Part shown: positions 46,475 through 55,231 of the stretch, piece by piece
How positions within the stretch are numbered: position 1 is the first letter of the stretch
Layout: each line of letters opens with the position of its first letter
DNA from: Acinetobacter schindleri CIP 107287
GTDB lineage: Bacteria > Pseudomonadota > Gammaproteobacteria > Pseudomonadales > Moraxellaceae
Length of the DNA: 64,000 nucleotides
NCBI RefSeq assembly: GCF_000368625.1
Contig: NZ_KB849580.1
Coordinates: forward strand, 186,001-250,000
Direction: 5' to 3'
Notes under the pieces: generated by a model
Databases searched by the model: none
What the model was told of the DNA's origin: nothing
The model's input: the letters and a program-made list of their open reading frames with translations, nothing else
Program-made: the position numbers and the translations under genes

Positions 46475-47779
46475 GTGAAACCAGTTCGTCTGGCAATCCT
46501 CGGTCTTGGTACTGTGGGTGGTGGTGCCCTTAAACTATTAAAACAAAATGCTGCTGAGATTAAACGTCGCACCGGTCGTGAAATTCAAATTACTTATGTG
46601 GGTACCCGTCGTCCGCGTCCTGACCTGGAACTTGATGACAGCATCAAGCAAAGTGCTGACCTGCTAGAGATCGTACGTCAGCCAGATGTTGATGTTGTGG
46701 TTGAAGTGATGGGTGGTATTCATCCTGCCTATGAAGTCATTAAAGAAGCCATCCTGCATGGCAAACAGGTTGTGACTGCGAACAAGGCTTTGCTCGCTGA
46801 ACACGGTAATGAACTGTTCAAACTTGCTGATGACAACGCTGTGCAAATTGCTTACGAGGCAGCGGTGGCAGGTGGTATCCCGATTATTAAAGTCATGCGT
46901 GAAGGCTTGGCTGCCAACAAAATTGATTGGCTGGCGGGCATCATTAACGGTACAGGTAACTTCATCCTGACTGAAATGCGTGACAAAGGCCGTGCCTTTG
47001 AAGATGTACTGAAAGAAGCACAAGAACTGGGTTATGCTGAAGCAGATCCAACTTTTGACGTTGAAGGTATCGATGCCGCACATAAACTAACGCTACTTGC
47101 ATCGATTGCATTTGGTATTCCGCTTCAATTTGACAAAGTCTTTACCGAAGGCATCAGCAAAATCACGGCACAAGATGTAAAATATGCTGAAGACTTAGGT
47201 TTCCGTATTAAACACCTTGGTATTGCTCGTCGTACAGAAACAGGGATTGAACTTCGTGTTCACCCGACCCTGATTCCTGAGGAGCAACTGATTGCCAATG
47301 TAAATGGCGTGAAAAATGCAGTCTTGGTACAAGCCAATGCCGTTGGTCCTACACTGTACTATGGTGCCGGCGCTGGTGCTGGTCCTACAGCATCTGCTGT
47401 AGTTGCTGACGTGGTAGATATCGTGCGTGACATCTCTTACACTGAAGATGGCGCAGGTACCATTCCACAACTGGCTTTTGAAAGCTTAAGCGACTTGCCA
47501 ATTCTTCCTCGTGAAGAAATGACCACAGGCTACTACATCCGTATTAACGCTGAAGATCAAACCGGCGTTCTTGCAGAAGTGACCTCTATTCTGAGCCGTA
47601 ACGGCATTAGTATCGATGCCATCATGCAGCAGTCTCGCTTAAAAGACCTTATTCCTATCGTGATCCTGACTGATCCAGTTAAGGAAGCGAAAATGGATGA
47701 AGCGTTAAAGCAAATTCAAGCTCTTCCTGTCATTCATGGCGAAATTGTGCGAATTCGTTTAGAATCGCTTGATAATTAA
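46475..47779 (+). CDS. hom: Homoserine dehydrogenase
   Basis: This enzyme reduces aspartate semialdehyde to homoserine, the branch to threonine and methionine. I choose the GTG at 46475 with GGAG six bases before, giving 434 residues. The NAD(P)-binding GLGTVGGG (about 9-16), the catalytic-domain motifs TANKALLA, GGIPIIK, GIINGTGNFILT and EGIDAAHKL, and a C-terminal ACT domain (about 350-430, allosteric threonine site) are present. thrC follows 56 bases later on the same strand. Confidence 0.96.
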   Translation: MKPVRLAILGLGTVGGGALKLLKQNAAEIKRRTGREIQITYVGTRRPRPDLELDDSIKQSADLLEIVRQPDVDVVVEVMGGIHPAYEVIKEAILHGKQVVTANKALLAEHGNELFKLADDNAVQIAYEAAVAGGIPIIKVMREGLAANKIDWLAGIINGTGNFILTEMRDKGRAFEDVLKEAQELGYAEADPTFDVEGIDAAHKLTLLASIAFGIPLQFDKVFTEGISKITAQDVKYAEDLGFRIKHLGIARRTETGIELRVHPTLIPEEQLIANVNGVKNAVLVQANAVGPTLYYGAGAGAGPTASAVVADVVDIVRDISYTEDGAGTIPQLAFESLSDLPILPREEMTTGYYIRINAEDQTGVLAEVTSILSRNGISIDAIMQQSRLKDLIPIVILTDPVKEAKMDEALKQIQALPVIHGEIVRIRLESLDN

Positions 47780-47835
47780 TCGGGTTGAGGGGTTTACGCT
47801 CCTCACCAAGCTCTACACACAATTGGAACATCATC

Positions 47836-48975
47836 ATGTCGAATGCCAATCGTTATACTGGTTTAGTTGACCGCTATCGCGACCGTTTACCAGTGTCTGC
47901 AACTACCCCTGCTGTTTCTCTAGGCGAAGGTAATACACCACTGATTAAGCTTGCGAATATTCCGCGCATTATTGGCAAAAATGTTGAAATTTATGTGAAG
48001 TACGAGGGCTTAAACCCGACTGGTTCATTTAAAGACCGTGGTATGACCATGGCGGTGACCAAAGCCGCTGAAGAAGGCTCAAAAGCCATTATCTGTGCCT
48101 CTACAGGTAACACCTCTGCTGCTGCGGCTGCCTATGCTGCACGTGCAGGCATGAAAGCATTTGTGTTAATTCCTGAAGGCAAAATTGCCATGGGTAAAAT
48201 GGCACAAGCGATGATGTATGGCGCAATCACCATGCAAATCCGCGGTAACTTCGATGACGGTATGCGTCTGGTGAAAGAAATCGCGGATAAAGCTCCGGTG
48301 ACGATCGTGAACTCAATCAATCCATACCGTTTGCAAGGTCAAAAAACCATTGCTTACGAAATCGTAGATGAGCTGGGCCGTGCGCCTGACTACCACTGCC
48401 TACCTGTCGGTAATGCAGGTAACATCACTGCACACTGGATGGGTTATACCGAAGCCGTTGCCAACCAACCTGCTGATGAGTTTGAGCAAGTGGTTTATGA
48501 CCCTGCAACTGATGCGTTCACTGGTCCTAAACCTGAAGGCCTTCCGACAATGGTCGGTTACCAGGCGGCTGGTGCTGCACCGTTCCTACGTGGTGCGCCA
48601 GTAGAAAACCCTGAAACTGTGGCAACTGCAATCCGTATTGGTAATCCACAAAGCTGGAACCATGCCAAAGCTGTGGTTCGTGATTCTCAAGGTTGGTTCG
48701 ACGAACTGACTGATGCTGAAATTCTTGAAGCACAACGTCTACTTTCCATGTACGAAGGTGTATTCGTAGAACCTGCTTCTGCAGCGTCTATCGGCGGTGC
48801 AATTCGTGACATTAAAGCTGGCAAGATTGCTGAAGGCTCAGTAATTGTTTGTACTGTGACAGGTAACGGTCTGAAAGATCCCGATACTGCAATCAAACAA
48901 TGTTCTGATGCAGTAATGCTATCGATCGATGCAACATTGGATCAAGTACGCGATTCTATTCTGTCTAATATGTAA
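47836..48975 (+). CDS. thrC: Threonine synthase
   Basis: This PLP enzyme converts O-phosphohomoserine to threonine. The ATG at 47836 has GGAA upstream, giving 379 residues beginning MSNANRYTGLVDRYRDRL. The PLP lysine is K66 in SFKDRGM, the phosphate-binding loop is VGNAGNITAHW, and CASTGNTSAAAAAYA is the substrate loop. It is the short class (about 350-400 residues) found with hom in pseudomonads and relatives, not the longer E. coli form. It ends the hom-thrC operon before a strong terminator. Confidence 0.96.
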   Translation: MSNANRYTGLVDRYRDRLPVSATTPAVSLGEGNTPLIKLANIPRIIGKNVEIYVKYEGLNPTGSFKDRGMTMAVTKAAEEGSKAIICASTGNTSAAAAAYAARAGMKAFVLIPEGKIAMGKMAQAMMYGAITMQIRGNFDDGMRLVKEIADKAPVTIVNSINPYRLQGQKTIAYEIVDELGRAPDYHCLPVGNAGNITAHWMGYTEAVANQPADEFEQVVYDPATDAFTGPKPEGLPTMVGYQAAGAAPFLRGAPVENPETVATAIRIGNPQSWNHAKAVVRDSQGWFDELTDAEILEAQRLLSMYEGVFVEPASAASIGGAIRDIKAGKIAEGSVIVCTVTGNGLKDPDTAIKQCSDAVMLSIDATLDQVRDSILSNM

Positions 48976-48986
48976 GAGACAGAATC

Positions 48987-49015
48987 AAAAAGCCCTGCAT
49001 CTGCAGGGCTTTTTT
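48987..49015 (+). terminator. Terminator of hom-thrC
   Basis: The stem AGCCCTGC (48991-48998), loop ATCT and GCAGGGCT (49003-49010) are followed by six T and preceded by four A. It may also serve the converging pbpG. Confidence 0.92.
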
Positions 49016-49039
49016 ATGACTTAAATATTTTATAAAAGC

Positions 49040-50095
49040 TTAAACACGCTGTTTCGGCAAACTAGACACCCAAGTCATGAGACGTGTTGCATCATTGGTA
49101 CGTGCAGCAGATGAATCTGCTCCAAGCAACACTACGACTACTGGACGGTTATTTAAGGTGGTATGCATCACTACACAACGTCCAGCTTCATTGATGAAAC
49201 CGGTTTTAGAAATATTAATGTTCCAGCCACCATTACGTACCAGCGCATTGGTGTTATTCGATTTCAACACACGGTAACCCAAGTTAAAGTCATAACTTGC
49301 TGTGGTTGAGAACTGTCGGATCAAGCCGTATTGCGAAGCGGTGTTTACCAGAATCCCCAAGTCTCTTGCAGATGACTTATTGCCCGGATGCAATCCGGTA
49401 GATTCCAGAAATTTACTTGAATTCATACCCAATGCTTTGGCTTTACTATTCATGGCAGAAATAAAAGCACTACGACCACCTGGATAGGTACGTGCCAACG
49501 CTGCTGCAGCCGGGTTTTCAGATTTCATCAGTGCAAACAATAAAGCTTCAGCACGATTCATCGTGTCTCCGACACGTAACGTCGAGCTTGAACTCTTACA
49601 ACCTGAACATGAAAAATCACCCTGTTGTAGTGTGATTTTTTCATTCATGTTTAAACGTGCATCAGAGATCACCACTGCTGTCATCAGCTTGGTAATCGAT
49701 GCAATCGGCACTGCTGTATTACTGTTCTTGCTATACAGCACTTCACCGGTCTGCGCGTCCATTACCAGCGCTGAACGCGCATTGACAGATGGCTGCGTGC
49801 CATAGGTCTTGGTATCCAGAATCTGTACAGTTTTGGCAGGTTCTTGTACTGCTTGACCATTCTGACTACGGATGGTCGTGGTGACTGTCGTAGAGCCAAG
49901 CGGAGAAGGCTCATCATCGGCATCCGATCCATCACTCAAGAACTGGTTGGCCTGTTCAGAAGACCAGCTCAGGCTAGACTGAGGGGCCGCTGCTGACGAA
50001 TTCATGATAATTTCAGCAAAACTCGTCGTCGTACTCATGCTGACTGCCAGCGACAGACCCAGTACATGCATCAAAGACTTATGTGTTTTCTTCAC
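49040..50095 (-). CDS. pbpG: D-alanyl-D-alanine endopeptidase (PBP7/8)
   Basis: This low-molecular-weight penicillin-binding protein cleaves peptide cross-links in peptidoglycan. The GTG at 50095 has AAGGA five bases upstream and gives a signal peptide (MKKTHKSLMHVLGLSLAVSM, cut near SFA) and 351 residues. The three active-site motifs are S133-I-T-K136, S192-E-N and K297-T-G. A CSGC pair sits in the loop after the first motif (about residues 163-166), which could form a disulfide and is not part of the E. coli protein as I know it. A Ser/Thr/Gln-rich linker of about 75 residues precedes the catalytic domain. Confidence 0.93.
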   Translation of the reverse strand: MKKTHKSLMHVLGLSLAVSMSTTTSFAEIIMNSSAAAPQSSLSWSSEQANQFLSDGSDADDEPSPLGSTTVTTTIRSQNGQAVQEPAKTVQILDTKTYGTQPSVNARSALVMDAQTGEVLYSKNSNTAVPIASITKLMTAVVISDARLNMNEKITLQQGDFSCSGCKSSSSTLRVGDTMNRAEALLFALMKSENPAAAALARTYPGGRSAFISAMNSKAKALGMNSSKFLESTGLHPGNKSSARDLGILVNTASQYGLIRQFSTTASYDFNLGYRVLKSNNTNALVRNGGWNINISKTGFINEAGRCVVMHTTLNNRPVVVVLLGADSSAARTNDATRLMTWVSSLPKQRV

Positions 50096-50317
50096 TATTC
50101 CTTCACCCAACTTACGAGGTAAGATTGATTTGCGTATTACCTCTAATATGGCTTACATTACATTTACCACAATGCAGAACAATTATTGATCTCTACACTG
50201 CGTGATACAGTTCAATATGACATGTCTGTAGGATTGCTAATTTTGTAGTTTCATTGCAAGCTTATTTTGCGTTGTGTAACAAAAAAAATGATTTTTTTCA
50301 TCTGAGGGAGAGTATAC

Positions 50318-50953
50318 GTGATCACAGTTTTAGTTGTAGATGACCATGAATTGGTGCGTACTGGCATCTGTAGAATGCTTGAAGACCACACTGATGTTCA
50401 GGTCATTGGACAAGCTGAATCTGGTGAAGAAGCAATTACTCTGGTGCGTCAGCATCATCCGAATGTAGTGCTCCTGGATGTGAATATGCCGGGCATTGGT
50501 GGTGTTGAAACCACGCGTCGACTGCTACAGACAGCCCCAGATACGAAAGTTGTCGCTGTCAGCGGCCTTGCTGAAGAACCTTATCCATCGCTGTTACTCA
50601 AAGCAGGTGCCAAAGGCTATATCACCAAAGGTGCACCTGTTACCGAGATGGTACGTGCTATTAATAAAGTCATGCAGGGCGGCAAATACTTTAGTGCAGA
50701 TATTGCCGAGCAATTAGCGAGTTCTTATTTATCTGACACACAGCAATCTCCATTTGACTCCCTGTCCGAACGCGAAATGCAAGTTGCTATGATGGTTGTC
50801 AACTGCATTAGTGCCCAGGAAATTGCGGATAAACTTTTTGTGAGTGTTAAGACTGTAAATACCTACCGTTACCGTATTTTTGAAAAACTTAATATCGACA
50901 GCGATGTGAAACTGACCCATCTAGCAATGCGCTATGGTCTGATTAAACCTTAA
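50318..50953 (+). CDS. gacA: GacA/UvrY-family response regulator
   Basis: This is a 211-residue two-component regulator. The receiver domain (1-~120) has the acidic pair VVDDHE, the phospho-acceptor Asp in LLDVNMPG (about 54) and the switch Lys in YITKGAP. The LuxR-type helix-turn-helix (about 145-205) reads LSEREMQVAMMVVN, SAQEIADKLFVSVKTVNTYR. Overall pattern and length match GacA, which with the GacS kinase controls small regulatory RNAs. GTG at 50318 follows GAGGGAG. No gacS is adjacent. The pilS-pilR pair follows on the same strand 50 bases later. Confidence 0.88.
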   Translation: MITVLVVDDHELVRTGICRMLEDHTDVQVIGQAESGEEAITLVRQHHPNVVLLDVNMPGIGGVETTRRLLQTAPDTKVVAVSGLAEEPYPSLLLKAGAKGYITKGAPVTEMVRAINKVMQGGKYFSADIAEQLASSYLSDTQQSPFDSLSEREMQVAMMVVNCISAQEIADKLFVSVKTVNTYRYRIFEKLNIDSDVKLTHLAMRYGLIKP

Positions 50954-51003
50954 TTGTTTCATGCTCTCTATTTAATAAAACTTAAAAAAACAAAAAAGGT
51001 TCT

Positions 51004-52569
51004 ATGTCGCAGCGATCTTCTTATTCAGAGCTTAACCAATATTTGCTGGGCACCTGGTATGCGGCATACCGCCTGATCATCAGTACTGGTTTACTGCTGA
51101 TTTTCGTGCTCACTTATCCTGAACACACCAGCGATTTAGAATATCCCAAGCTGTACCATTATGTACTGAGTAGCTTCATTGCTATCGCCTTGATCCAGCT
51201 TTTTGTTCTGAAGTATTTTAAGAAATTTGTTCAGCAACAGCTGACCGGTATTTTTATTGTCGATGTCTGTGCACTCAGCCTGCTGACCTTGGCCACGAAT
51301 GGCACCAATCTACAGCTCAGTATGCTATTCGTGATTACTATCTTTGCCGCTTCCATTTTACTGAATGCACAAAAAGCGCTGGTGATTACCTTGATTGCGG
51401 TCATCAGTGTGATTTACCAGCATTTCATCACCAGCCTGTTTACCCTTTCCTCTCTGGGTAATATCGGCAATAGCGCCATACTGGCTTTCATGTTTTTTGT
51501 GGTCTATGGCATCGGGCAAATTGCAGTCCGACGTTTCCAGATCTTGGAAAATGTCAATTTTTCCCAGTCCATGGAACTTTATCGTCTACAAAATATTAAC
51601 CGTTATATTCTGGAACAGATTGAAACTGGTTATCTGGTCCTCGATGAAAACTGTCATGTGGTGCTGAGTAATCCTGCTGCCTGCCATTTGCTTGGCATCC
51701 AGCAAATGTATGCACATGACACGTTTCCATTGTACCAGTCACAACCAGATCTGTTTGAGCTGATCCGCTTTGAAGATCTGGAAAATGGCGAACGCTTTCA
51801 GTTTGAATCCCAGCAGAGCCGTTTCAATATTCACGTTCAGGTACAAAAACTGATTGTACCGCATCAAACTTTAATGTTGCTGGTGCTACAAGATGCGCGA
51901 AAACTTAATCAACAAGTTCAGCAATTAAAACTGGCGGCACTCGGGCAACTTTCTGCCAGTATTGCCCATGAGATTCGTAATCCGCTTGCAGCGATTGTTC
52001 AAGCCAATGATCTGTTACCTGGTTGTGAACAGGACCAGCAGCAGGTGTTGCATGGCATGATCAGCAAGCAGGCAACACGAATCAACCGGATTATTGAAGA
52101 CACGCTGAATATGGTGAAGAATAAAGAGACTCATCCAGTATCTATTCAGCTGAATGAATTTATTCCACAATGTATCCATGAGGATTTGGCTGATATTGCT
52201 GATCAGATTAAGTTGAATATTGATATGCGACTGGATATCCAGTTTGATGAAGCCCAGCTACGTCAAGTATTGGTCAATTTATTGCGTAATGCCGTGCGGC
52301 ATAACGATCCAGCCGTAGGCTATGTAGAATTAAAAGTTCATCCTTATGAACATAAAGTCTGGATTGATGTACGGGATTTTGGTCAGGGTGTTGCGCCTGC
52401 CGATCAGAGTCTGCTGTTTAAGCCATTTTTCAGCACTTCAATTAATGGTACAGGACTAGGGCTATATTTATCCCACAGTTTCTGTGAGGCCAATCAGGCC
52501 CAGCTGAATTATATACAACAAGAACAGGGTGCCTGCTTCCGGATTAGCTGCCAGCGCATCACTGTTTAA
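51004..52569 (+). CDS. pilS: Sensor histidine kinase PilS
   Basis: PilS is the membrane kinase that phosphorylates PilR to control the major pilin gene. The 521 residues have six N-terminal membrane helices (about 18-175), a PAS-like domain (about 195-300), a HisKA domain with the phospho-His in SIAHEIRNPLAAIVQ (about 320) and an ATPase domain with N box LVNLLRNAVRHND, DFGQGV and GTGLGLYLS. The membrane part in P. aeruginosa senses PilA itself. pilR follows 24 bases downstream. Confidence 0.92.
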   Translation: MSQRSSYSELNQYLLGTWYAAYRLIISTGLLLIFVLTYPEHTSDLEYPKLYHYVLSSFIAIALIQLFVLKYFKKFVQQQLTGIFIVDVCALSLLTLATNGTNLQLSMLFVITIFAASILLNAQKALVITLIAVISVIYQHFITSLFTLSSLGNIGNSAILAFMFFVVYGIGQIAVRRFQILENVNFSQSMELYRLQNINRYILEQIETGYLVLDENCHVVLSNPAACHLLGIQQMYAHDTFPLYQSQPDLFELIRFEDLENGERFQFESQQSRFNIHVQVQKLIVPHQTLMLLVLQDARKLNQQVQQLKLAALGQLSASIAHEIRNPLAAIVQANDLLPGCEQDQQQVLHGMISKQATRINRIIEDTLNMVKNKETHPVSIQLNEFIPQCIHEDLADIADQIKLNIDMRLDIQFDEAQLRQVLVNLLRNAVRHNDPAVGYVELKVHPYEHKVWIDVRDFGQGVAPADQSLLFKPFFSTSINGTGLGLYLSHSFCEANQAQLNYIQQEQGACFRISCQRITV

Positions 52570-52593
52570 TTTTTAAATTTAAGGGGAAAGAGT

Positions 52594-54012
52594 GTGGAAC
52601 AACAACCACTGGTACTATTGGTCGATGATGAAGAAGATCTCTGTACGCTCATGCAGATGTCGCTTATGCGTATGGGAATTCGCACGCATATCGCCCATCG
52701 TCTGGAGGATGCTAAAAAACGCTTGGCAGATCATCAGTATGACGCTTGCCTTACGGACTTGAATCTGCCTGATGGCAATGGCTTGCAGTTACTGGAATTT
52801 ATCAGTGAGCATCATCCTTCCCTACCGGTTGCTGTGTTAACTGCCTATGGCAATATGGATATTGCTATTGCTGCACTCAAGGCAGGTGCCTTTGACTTTG
52901 TCAGTAAGCCGATTAATCAGAAACATCTGGAACAGTTACTGCAAAAAGCACTAAATAAGCCAGTAGATTACCAATCCAATCAGCAAGATACCCTAGAATA
53001 TAAAATGCTGATTGGCCAGTCCAAGCCGATTCAGCAATTACGTACTACCTTGCATAAAATTGCCCGCTCTCAAGCCCCTGTATTTATCACCGGTGAATCT
53101 GGAACTGGAAAGGAAGTAGTGGCAAATCTGGTCCATCGCCTCAGTAACCGGAGTGAAGGACCCTTTATTGCCATTAACTGTGGCGCAATTCCAGCTGAAC
53201 TGATGGAAAGTGAGCTGTTCGGGCACAAGAAAGGCAGCTTTACTGGCGCCATGCAGGACAAACAGGGGCTGATCCAGTCTGCGCATGGCGGCAGTTTATT
53301 TCTGGATGAAATCGCAGAACTTCCACTTAGTATGCAGGTCAAACTGCTACGTGCAGTACAGGAAAAACGGATTCGCCCTTTAGGTTCAGATATCGAAATT
53401 GATGTGGATTTTCGCGTCATCAGCGCCAGTCATCAGGACCTGGAAGCACAGGTACAGCAAGGTAAATTCCGTCAGGATTTATTCTTCCGCATTCATGTGA
53501 TGGATCTGGTGTTGCCACCATTACGTGAGCGTGGTAATGACATTCTGCTGCTGGCTGAACACTTTATTCAGAAGATCTGTCAGGAATGGCAAATCCCTGT
53601 GAAACGCCTGACTGAACGTAGCAAAGAGCAGTTACTGACTCAATACTATCCAGGAAATGTCCGGGAATTGCGTAATATCATCGAGCGAGCAATTACCCTC
53701 AGCGATGAAGACACAATTGATATCCAGCATTTGCAAGCTGCACCTTTACGCCAGAGTTTTGTGACTTCCGAAATCACATCGAATATAGCATCCGAGTCGA
53801 GTAACACTACTGACACTTTTATCGTACCGAAAAAACTGCCTGAAGAAGGTCTTGAACTGTATATGGAGAAAATCGAGAAAGAAATTTTGCTAAATGCATT
53901 GAATCTGACTCACTGGAACCGTACGCTTGCCGCAAAAAAGTTGGGCATGTCTTTCCGCTCGCTGCGTTATCGTCTGAAGAAATTTGGGCTCGATACCGAT
54001 GAAGAAGAATGA
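52594..54012 (+). CDS. pilR: Sigma-54-dependent response regulator PilR
   Basis: PilR is an NtrC-family activator. The 472 residues have a receiver (1-~120, DDEED, Asp in CLTDLNLPDG, SKPINQ), an AAA+ domain with Walker A GESGTGKE (about 169-176) and Walker B GGSLFLDEIAELP, and a C-terminal Fis-type helix-turn-helix (NRTLAAKKLGMSFRSLRYRL). The sigma-54 contact loop reads GSFTGA instead of GAFTGA, a conservative change seen in some activators. The start is a GTG after AAGGGGAAAGA. It forms an operon with pilS. Confidence 0.93.
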   Translation: MEQQPLVLLVDDEEDLCTLMQMSLMRMGIRTHIAHRLEDAKKRLADHQYDACLTDLNLPDGNGLQLLEFISEHHPSLPVAVLTAYGNMDIAIAALKAGAFDFVSKPINQKHLEQLLQKALNKPVDYQSNQQDTLEYKMLIGQSKPIQQLRTTLHKIARSQAPVFITGESGTGKEVVANLVHRLSNRSEGPFIAINCGAIPAELMESELFGHKKGSFTGAMQDKQGLIQSAHGGSLFLDEIAELPLSMQVKLLRAVQEKRIRPLGSDIEIDVDFRVISASHQDLEAQVQQGKFRQDLFFRIHVMDLVLPPLRERGNDILLLAEHFIQKICQEWQIPVKRLTERSKEQLLTQYYPGNVRELRNIIERAITLSDEDTIDIQHLQAAPLRQSFVTSEITSNIASESSNTTDTFIVPKKLPEEGLELYMEKIEKEILLNALNLTHWNRTLAAKKLGMSFRSLRYRLKKFGLDTDEEE

Positions 54013-54015
54013 TTG

Positions 54016-54046
54016 ATGAGGGGGCTATGCTCCCTTCATTATTTTT
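54016..54046. terminator. Terminator between pilR and ctpA
   Basis: An imperfect stem (ATGAGGGGG at 54016-54024 with CTCCCTTCAT at 54030-54039, two G-U pairs) is followed by TATTTTTG. It overlaps the stop codon of the converging ctpA. Confidence 0.6.
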
Positions 54047-55211
54047 GTAAAAGCAATAATTCAGTGATGTGATCCAGATAACTTTCTTCCCTCATCTCAA
54101 CGCCAAGCGGATAACTGAGGTGAGGCTGCACACCAAGACCCTCAATACGCTGACCACTGGGGCTGAAATATTGCGATACCGTCATCTGTAATGCAGCCCC
54201 ATTGCTAAGAGGAAACAGTTTCTGCACTACACCTTTACCATAGCTTTTTTCACCGACCACCCAGGCACGGTTATGCTCTTTCAAAGCAGCGGTAAAGACT
54301 TCAGCTGCCGAGGCAGAACGGTTATTAATCAAAATTCCAATTTTCAGATTCTGAAATTCAAATCCAGGTAAAGCCTGAAACTGCTGATCCCCTTCTGCCC
54401 GGCTTTTGGTTGAGACAATAATGCCCTGATTCAGGAATAGATCCGCAGACTCTACCGCTGCCGAAAGCAGGCCACCCGGATTATTACGCAGGTCAAATAA
54501 CACGGCTTTTAAACGTTGACTGGAATAGCTGTCAATAATTCGTTTAATTTCGTTGGCTGTGTCCTGCTGGAAGACCTTTACTTGCAAGACCAGCACCTGA
54601 TTATTATGCAGGGTCGATTTAATCTCGGTATCTACTTTGATATTACGAACCAGCGTCACCGGCGTACTTTGCGCAGAAAGCTGAATGCTTAAAGTAGAGC
54701 CTATCGCGCCACTGAGCAAATCCCGAACCTGCTCGCGCTTCAGCGTATTTAAGATCTGATCATCAATCTTGTAAACTGTCACGCCATTACGCAGCCCCTG
54801 CTTGGCAGAGTCGGCATCTGGACTGAGTCCCTGTACCATCCACTGCTTCAATTGCGGATTAAACTGCAGGTCAAAATCGATACTGGCTAGATCGCCTTCG
54901 GTATATTGACGGAGCTGTTTGAAGTCTTCTGGAGAAAGATAACGGGAATAGCGGTCTAAACCACCGACCAGACCACGAATTGCCTGTTGGAATAATGCAT
55001 CGTCATTTTTATCTTGAATATAATTATCTTTGACAATGCCATAAATCTGCACAAATTCCTGAATCGAAGAAACCGGAATTTCGCTATAGGTTTGCTGGTC
55101 CATGACCATATCATCGAGTACCGGACCCTGGGAACCAGCACTCCATGCCGAATGGCTCAAACACATCAGTAAGCTTGCGAGTACAACTGACTTCTGCTGT
55201 GATTTTGCCAT
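54039..55211 (-). CDS. ctpA: Periplasmic C-terminal processing protease, S41 family
   Basis: This serine protease has a Ser-Lys dyad and cleaves periplasmic substrates; relatives act on peptidoglycan hydrolases and lipoproteins. The 390 residues have a signal peptide (MAKSQQKSVVLASLLMCLSH, cut near WSA), an N-terminal helical domain with RGLVGGLDRYSRYLSPED, a PDZ domain (about 120-200) and the protease core. The core has FDLRNNPGGLLSAAVESADLF, the nucleophile Ser in NNRSASAAEVFTAAL and the general-base Lys in SYGKGVVQ. It lies 20 bases after gpmI on the same strand, as in Pseudomonas. Confidence 0.92.
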   Translation of the reverse strand: MAKSQQKSVVLASLLMCLSHSAWSAGSQGPVLDDMVMDQQTYSEIPVSSIQEFVQIYGIVKDNYIQDKNDDALFQQAIRGLVGGLDRYSRYLSPEDFKQLRQYTEGDLASIDFDLQFNPQLKQWMVQGLSPDADSAKQGLRNGVTVYKIDDQILNTLKREQVRDLLSGAIGSTLSIQLSAQSTPVTLVRNIKVDTEIKSTLHNNQVLVLQVKVFQQDTANEIKRIIDSYSSQRLKAVLFDLRNNPGGLLSAAVESADLFLNQGIIVSTKSRAEGDQQFQALPGFEFQNLKIGILINNRSASAAEVFTAALKEHNRAWVVGEKSYGKGVVQKLFPLSNGAALQMTVSQYFSPSGQRIEGLGVQPHLSYPLGVEMREESYLDHITELLLLQK

Positions 55212-55231
55212 TCTTTATCCTATTGATATTT

